Source of the DNA: Methanosarcina sp. | GTDB lineage: Archaea > Halobacteriota > Methanosarcinia > Methanosarcinales > Methanosarcinaceae | NCBI GenBank assembly: GCA_017883485.1 | Contig: JADGNM010000094.1 | Location: forward strand, 1-8,449 | Direction of reading: 5' to 3' | DNA: 8,449 nucleotides | In this document: piece after piece, positions 5,793 through 8,449 of the stretch | Position numbering within the stretch: position 1 is the first letter of the stretch | How the letters are laid out: each line of letters begins with the position of its first letter | Notes under the pieces: generated by a model | The model's input: only the letters and a program-made list of their open reading frames with translations | Told to the model about the DNA's origin: nothing | The model's database searches: none | Position numbers and translations under genes: made by a program

Positions 5793-6613
5793 CTACTTAT
5801 CAGAACTGCTAATTAAACTGAGTGGGAAGGTATTAAACTCAATTGAGCAGGCTAACAGATCAGTACCAGGAAATCTTTTTCTTGCCCTGGAGTTTCTATT
5901 TACTTTCTTTTCCAGCTCCTTAACTTCTAATCTTTCAAAGTTCAGGAGAGCTACTTCGGCGATTATGGAAGCGCTCATGAGGTAACGGTCTTCTGCATTA
6001 AATTTAATTGTCTCACGCGAATAAACTGCCTGGAGTAGAGCCCCTTCAAGTCCTTGTTTATCTGCAGTTTTCCCTATATCCTCAAGAGAACGGACGCTGG
6101 TGCAAGCAGTCTCTTTCAGATTCTTTTCAATCGCCCCGGTTCCGATTTCCTGCAGAAGCAATTCGGCGTTCATTGCTGCATCCTCGAAATTCTGGCTTGC
6201 CGCAATCTTTCCTGTTTCTCAAAGAAGAGCTACTGTACTGTTTGCGACATCAGCCAAACTTTGCCGCGTAACACTTTTTCCAATCCTGCTGAAGTCTTTC
6301 CGATTTCACCAAAAGCAAGTGCTATGCTCACAAGGGCATTTTCCATTTGCTGCCTGCACGCTTCTCTGGCAACCAGAGAAATAAGCCGAAGAGTAATTAT
6401 AACAATAATTTCGAGCCTTGCTATAGCTGCCGCTTTTCCTATTTCTTTCATGTATTCGATTATTCTTTTAGTATCACTTTCCTGTCCTTCTTTTTCATAT
6501 CTTATTGCAAGTTCTGAAAGATAATTAAGGACTTCTTTAACCTCAGCTTCATTCTTTTCACCAGCTAAAACAAGTCCTATTTCTGAGGCCTCGTTTTCAT
6601 CAAGCGGTAGAAT
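5793..6613 (-). pseudogene. Third repeat paralogue, disabled by three lesions
   Basis: Translated homology to the other two repeat proteins runs from 6613 to about 5850, in two frames. Lesion 1: the codon aligned with the paralogues' ATG is ATT (6613-6611), with a TAA two codons upstream and no other usable start nearby. Lesion 2: the frame shifts between about 6304 and 6285. Unit anchors are normal at 11, 34, 57, 80 and 103 (E-I-G-K at 6307), but the next recognisable unit, I-G-K-S-V-T-R-Q, begins only 20 nt later instead of 69. Lesion 3: a TGA at 6221-6219 replaces the residue before E-T-G-K. After that, 23-residue spacing resumes through E-T-G-K, E-I-G-T, D-I-G-K and the end unit T-I-K-F. 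The 126-codon open stretch at 6173-5793 is therefore a fragment, not a separate gene. The terminal TAG is unlikely to be a working pyrrolysine codon here. Confidence 0.8.
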
Positions 6614-6678
6614 CCTTTAAGCCCCCGGGTTCTCTCTTAAGTAAGTATGGATATGTGAGAATATGAGCTTTATCATGG

Positions 6679-6684
6679 AAAAAA
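6679..6684 (-). terminator. T6 tract after the CPBP protease gene
   Basis: A run of six T on the minus strand lies about 50 nt past the TAG stop of the protease gene and before the pseudogene. It is a modest oligo-T terminator candidate with no strong hairpin. No good TATA box is visible in 6614-6733 for the pseudogene. Confidence 0.4.
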
Positions 6685-6733
6685 GGACTGTACAAAATTT
6701 CCGGAAATACTTTTAATTGGGTCAAAATCTTTT

Positions 6734-7678
6734 CTAGATACTCAGACAGTGAGGTAAGATTCCGAAGAGGAAAACGTTGACGAAACCGTGCAGGACAGCA
6801 ACGAAGGGTAGACTTTTCGTTTTATAGAATGCAAAACCAAGAATGAGACCTACAAAACCTGTATAAAGGATTTCAGTGAAGGTTCCATACCCTGAATGCA
6901 TTAGCCCGAATATGAAACTAGTAATTAAGAGGGCTTCCTGCGCACTCAGCGCCTGCTCAAGCCTTGTTTGGAGGATTGACCTGAAAATTACTTCTTCGAC
7001 TAAGCCGACGAAGAAGACCATAATAAGAGTGAGCTTAAGTAAGTTTCCAAAGGTGAGATCAGGAATCAGGTATCCTGTTCGGATGGTCAGGTACTCGCCG
7101 AGCCCCAGCAGAAAGCCCAGGGGAACAGAGAGAATCATGTAGGTTCCGATGTTTTTCATGGAAATTCCAATCTGCTCAAGGGAATTCCGTTGATGAATTA
7201 CTATAATTGCTACAGGGATTGCAAGGGATCCATAAATGAAGATAAAGCTATAAAGAGTAGTCGTAAAAAAATTAGGCATTGAAAGGCTGATAAGTCTCAT
7301 AATCGGAAGAAGCATTAGCGCTTGATGTATTTTATTGACTTCTGCTTCTTTTACAAATATGTTAGAGAGGCATAGGGCAACCAGGATTCCAATATGTATC
7401 CAAACAGCTTCTTCAGTTCTGCCAAAAAAAATCAGGAGTTCTGCAAAAGCTATACACATCACCGGAATTGCAGTAAAAACCCTGAGCTTTTTGATCTTGA
7501 GTTTTTCCTGATCAGATCCTTCAGATATGTGCCCTTTCTCAAGAGAAGAGGAAATTCCCAGGTTGTTGACGGATGTTTCTGCAGGAGAAGTCGTTGTTAA
7601 AGCCGAAATAAGAAATGAAGTGAGAAACGGAAGATTAATTTTTTTCTGGCTCTTAAATGAATTGATTAATTTTTGCAC
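6734..7678 (-). CDS. CPBP family (Rce1/Abi type) intramembrane metalloprotease
   Basis: The 314-residue polytopic membrane protein carries the CPBP signature: E-E-V-I-F-R at residues 228-233 (E-E-x-x-x-R), F257-x-x-x-H261 (F-G-L-M-H), and H297-G-F-V-N301. These glutamate, histidine and asparagine residues form the intramembrane active site in the family, whose known members include the CAAX-processing Rce1 proteases and bacteriocin-immunity proteins; the substrate here is unknown. I count about eight or nine hydrophobic segments between residues 65 and 305. The N-terminal 65 residues hold one short hydrophobic stretch and then a polar Ser/Lys/Glu-rich linker. GTG at 7678 is chosen because AAGGAG lies 8 nt upstream and the TATA box places the transcript start near 7703, downstream of an in-frame TTG at 7708. 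The stop is TAG, with an in-frame TGA three codons beyond it. Confidence 0.85.
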   Translation of the reverse strand: MQKLINSFKSQKKINLPFLTSFLISALTTTSPAETSVNNLGISSSLEKGHISEGSDQEKLKIKKLRVFTAIPVMCIAFAELLIFFGRTEEAVWIHIGILVALCLSNIFVKEAEVNKIHQALMLLPIMRLISLSMPNFFTTTLYSFIFIYGSLAIPVAIIVIHQRNSLEQIGISMKNIGTYMILSVPLGFLLGLGEYLTIRTGYLIPDLTFGNLLKLTLIMVFFVGLVEEVIFRSILQTRLEQALSAQEALLITSFIFGLMHSGYGTFTEILYTGFVGLILGFAFYKTKSLPFVAVLHGFVNVFLFGILPHCLSI

Positions 7679-7686
7679 GGGAATTA

Positions 7687-7734
7687 CTCCTTCTTCAATA
7701 TAAAGCAAACTCAGACTTGTGAGTTATTATAAAT
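7687..7734 (-). promoter_or_regulatory. Promoter and ribosome site of the CPBP protease gene
   Basis: On the minus strand the TATA box ATTTATAATAA spans 7734-7724, predicting a start near 7703. AAGGAG at 7692-7687 follows, 8 nt before the GTG at 7678. The order and spacing give a leader of about 25 nt and settle the start codon. Confidence 0.65.
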
Positions 7735-7814
7735 ATTTTTATTAATTTATACACCAAAATAATAACTGAACACTATGCATCCCTAATATTACATAACGCT
7801 TTATTGTGAATATC

Positions 7815-7892
7815 ATATAAATTTTTATCGATAGTTTGGAACTTTCATTTGGAAGGAGTTTATTCATGGAGGTTTATCATCTTCTTCATTAA
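7815..7892 (+). other. Orphan promoter, ribosome site and 8-codon ORF
   Basis: On the plus strand the TATA-like ATATAAAT (7815-7822) is followed by GGAAGGAG (7851-7858), a 7-nt spacer and ATG (7866). The frame reads M-E-V-Y-H-L-L-H and stops at TAA (7890-7892). A second tiny frame, M-A-V-S-R-E-Y, begins at 7897. Spacing is right for a transcribed and translated gene start, but no gene follows: the next gene lies on the other strand. It may be the leftover 5' end of a lost gene, a leader-like micro-ORF, or chance. Confidence 0.35.
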
Positions 7893-7918
7893 GTTCATGG
7901 CTGTGAGCAGAGAATATT

Positions 7919-7925
7919 AAAAAAA
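7919..7925 (-). terminator. T7 terminator after the DUF1616 gene
   Basis: Seven consecutive T on the minus strand (GACTTTTTTTAATATT) lie about 75 nt past the TAA stop of the DUF1616 gene. There is no competing gene on this strand until the CPBP promoter, so an oligo-T terminator is a reasonable reading. Confidence 0.5.
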
Positions 7926-7999
7926 GTCAAATATAAAATAGCTAACCCCAATATGTAAAAGCCCTTGCTCTCATATTATGACTTTTTCATCTCTGGAAT

Positions 8000-8449
8000 T
8001 TATGAACCCTTTGCTCCTTTCGTTGAGTTTACATCTATCCAGAGATGCAAGTTCCTGTAGGGCGTATTCTTATTGGTTTCGTTAAAGAGCAGGAACTCAA
8101 GCTTCATGTTTTTCCCCACGAAGGGAGGACTAAATGTAACTGGCTTTTGCCATGTCTCATTATGGGCAAGAGTGACGTGTTGCAAATTTTCCGGCAAGGG
8201 AAACGATTTATTTTCAAGCCATATTTCCATTGTGTAATTTACAGGCCTGTACTCATGGTTTACTATTCCCACTGTTATGGTACTGTTCTCTCCAAGAATA
8301 TATTTTGTGGTGTAGTTGTCGGCTTTTCCCTCAGGGCCAAGAATATAAAATTCGGTGAAGTGTTCTCCCTCCTTTGGGGTCATAACCACATAAATAAGGG
8401 TTGCGACAGACAGGAGAATAGAGAAGATGAGAAAGACCGTAAGGGCTTT
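8000..8449 (-). CDS. DUF1616 family membrane protein, C-terminal part
   Basis: The frame is open from the right edge of the window to a TAA at 8000, giving 149 residues of a longer protein whose start is outside. It begins with one hydrophobic helix (about the first 22 residues, rich in Leu, Ile, Val and Phe). A soluble domain follows, containing F-T-E-F-Y-I-L-G-P-E-G-K-A and then beta-rich stretches with many N-x-S/T sites. The F-Y-I-L-G-x-x-G-K-A motif after a last membrane helix is what I associate with archaeal DUF1616 proteins, where the domain is thought to face outside and the upstream part has several membrane helices. The beta-sandwich-like tail suggests an extracytoplasmic binding or surface role, but the function is unknown. 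There is no sign of breakage in the visible part. Confidence 0.75.
   Translation of the reverse strand, partial: KALTVFLIFSILLSVATLIYVVMTPKEGEHFTEFYILGPEGKADNYTTKYILGENSTITVGIVNHEYRPVNYTMEIWLENKSFPLPENLQHVTLAHNETWQKPVTFSPPFVGKNMKLEFLLFNETNKNTPYRNLHLWIDVNSTKGAKGS

Noticed and set aside
5793..5795. Pyrrolysine readthrough of the TAG at the end of the third repeat paralogue
   Set aside because: The gene already carries a lost start, a frameshift and a TGA. The extension past TAG (about 30 codons to a TAA near 5700) has no repeat-like or conserved sequence.
5793..6173. An independent 126-residue protein starting at an ATG at 6173
   Set aside because: Its sequence continues in homology upstream through the TGA at 6221-6219 in the same frame, with the 23-residue spacing intact, so it is the 3' fragment of the disabled paralogue.
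6230..6451. A 73-residue protein starting at the ATG at 6451
   Set aside because: The frame and the paralogue homology extend upstream to 6613. The ATG is residue 55 of the ancestral protein, and the last 17 or so codons before the TAG are out-of-frame translation.
7679..7708. CPBP protein start at a TTG at 7708
   Set aside because: The predicted transcription start (about 7703) lies downstream of it, while GTG at 7678 has AAGGAG at 8 nt.

Overview
The window looks like chromosomal DNA from a methanogenic archaeon, most likely Methanosarcina or a close relative. Basis: AT-rich DNA with archaeal TATA/BRE promoters, oligo-T terminators, GGAGG/GGTG-type ribosome sites, and a gene set (DUF1015, DUF1616, CPBP/Rce1-type membrane protease, helical-repeat paralogues) that I associate with that genus. 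No marker gene fixes the species.

Layout. 1-377: non-coding lead-in that ends in two tandem copies of an 18-bp TATA-bearing promoter. 378-1562 (+): DUF1015 protein. 1658-2830 (-): fold-type III PLP amino-acid decarboxylase of the ornithine/lysine type, convergent with the first gene. 2831-3551: inverted repeats and a degenerate, frame-broken gene remnant (about 3088-3524, +). 3552-6613 (-): three tandem paralogues, read in the order 6613 to 5793, 5674 to 4838 and 4481 to 3552. 6734-7678 (-): CPBP-family intramembrane protease. 7679-7999: intergenic, with a complete-looking plus-strand promoter, ribosome site and start codon that lead only to an 8-codon ORF. 8000-8449 (-): C-terminal part of a DUF1616 membrane protein whose 5' end lies outside the window.

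The most unusual content is the paralogue trio. Aligning them by eye shows that each protein is built almost entirely of a 23-residue helical unit whose signature is roughly E-I-G-K-x-A-A, with a hydrophobic/Ala pattern and a Leu at unit position 11. In the first intact copy the anchors fall at residues 11, 34, 57, 80, 103, 126, 149, 172, 195, 218 and 241 with no insertion or deletion. The second intact copy keeps the same total register even where its signature has faded. The third copy is a pseudogene: its start codon is ATT, a deletion has shifted the frame, and it has an in-frame TGA. The register shows that the deletion removed 49 nt, or 118 nt if a further whole unit was lost. I do not recognise this repeat as a named family, and its function is unknown.

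Nothing in the sequence ties these genes into one pathway. The decarboxylase probably makes a diamine (putrescine or cadaverine). The CPBP protease lies upstream of the repeat trio on the same strand, but a T-tract and a 120-nt gap separate them, so functional linkage is only a possibility.
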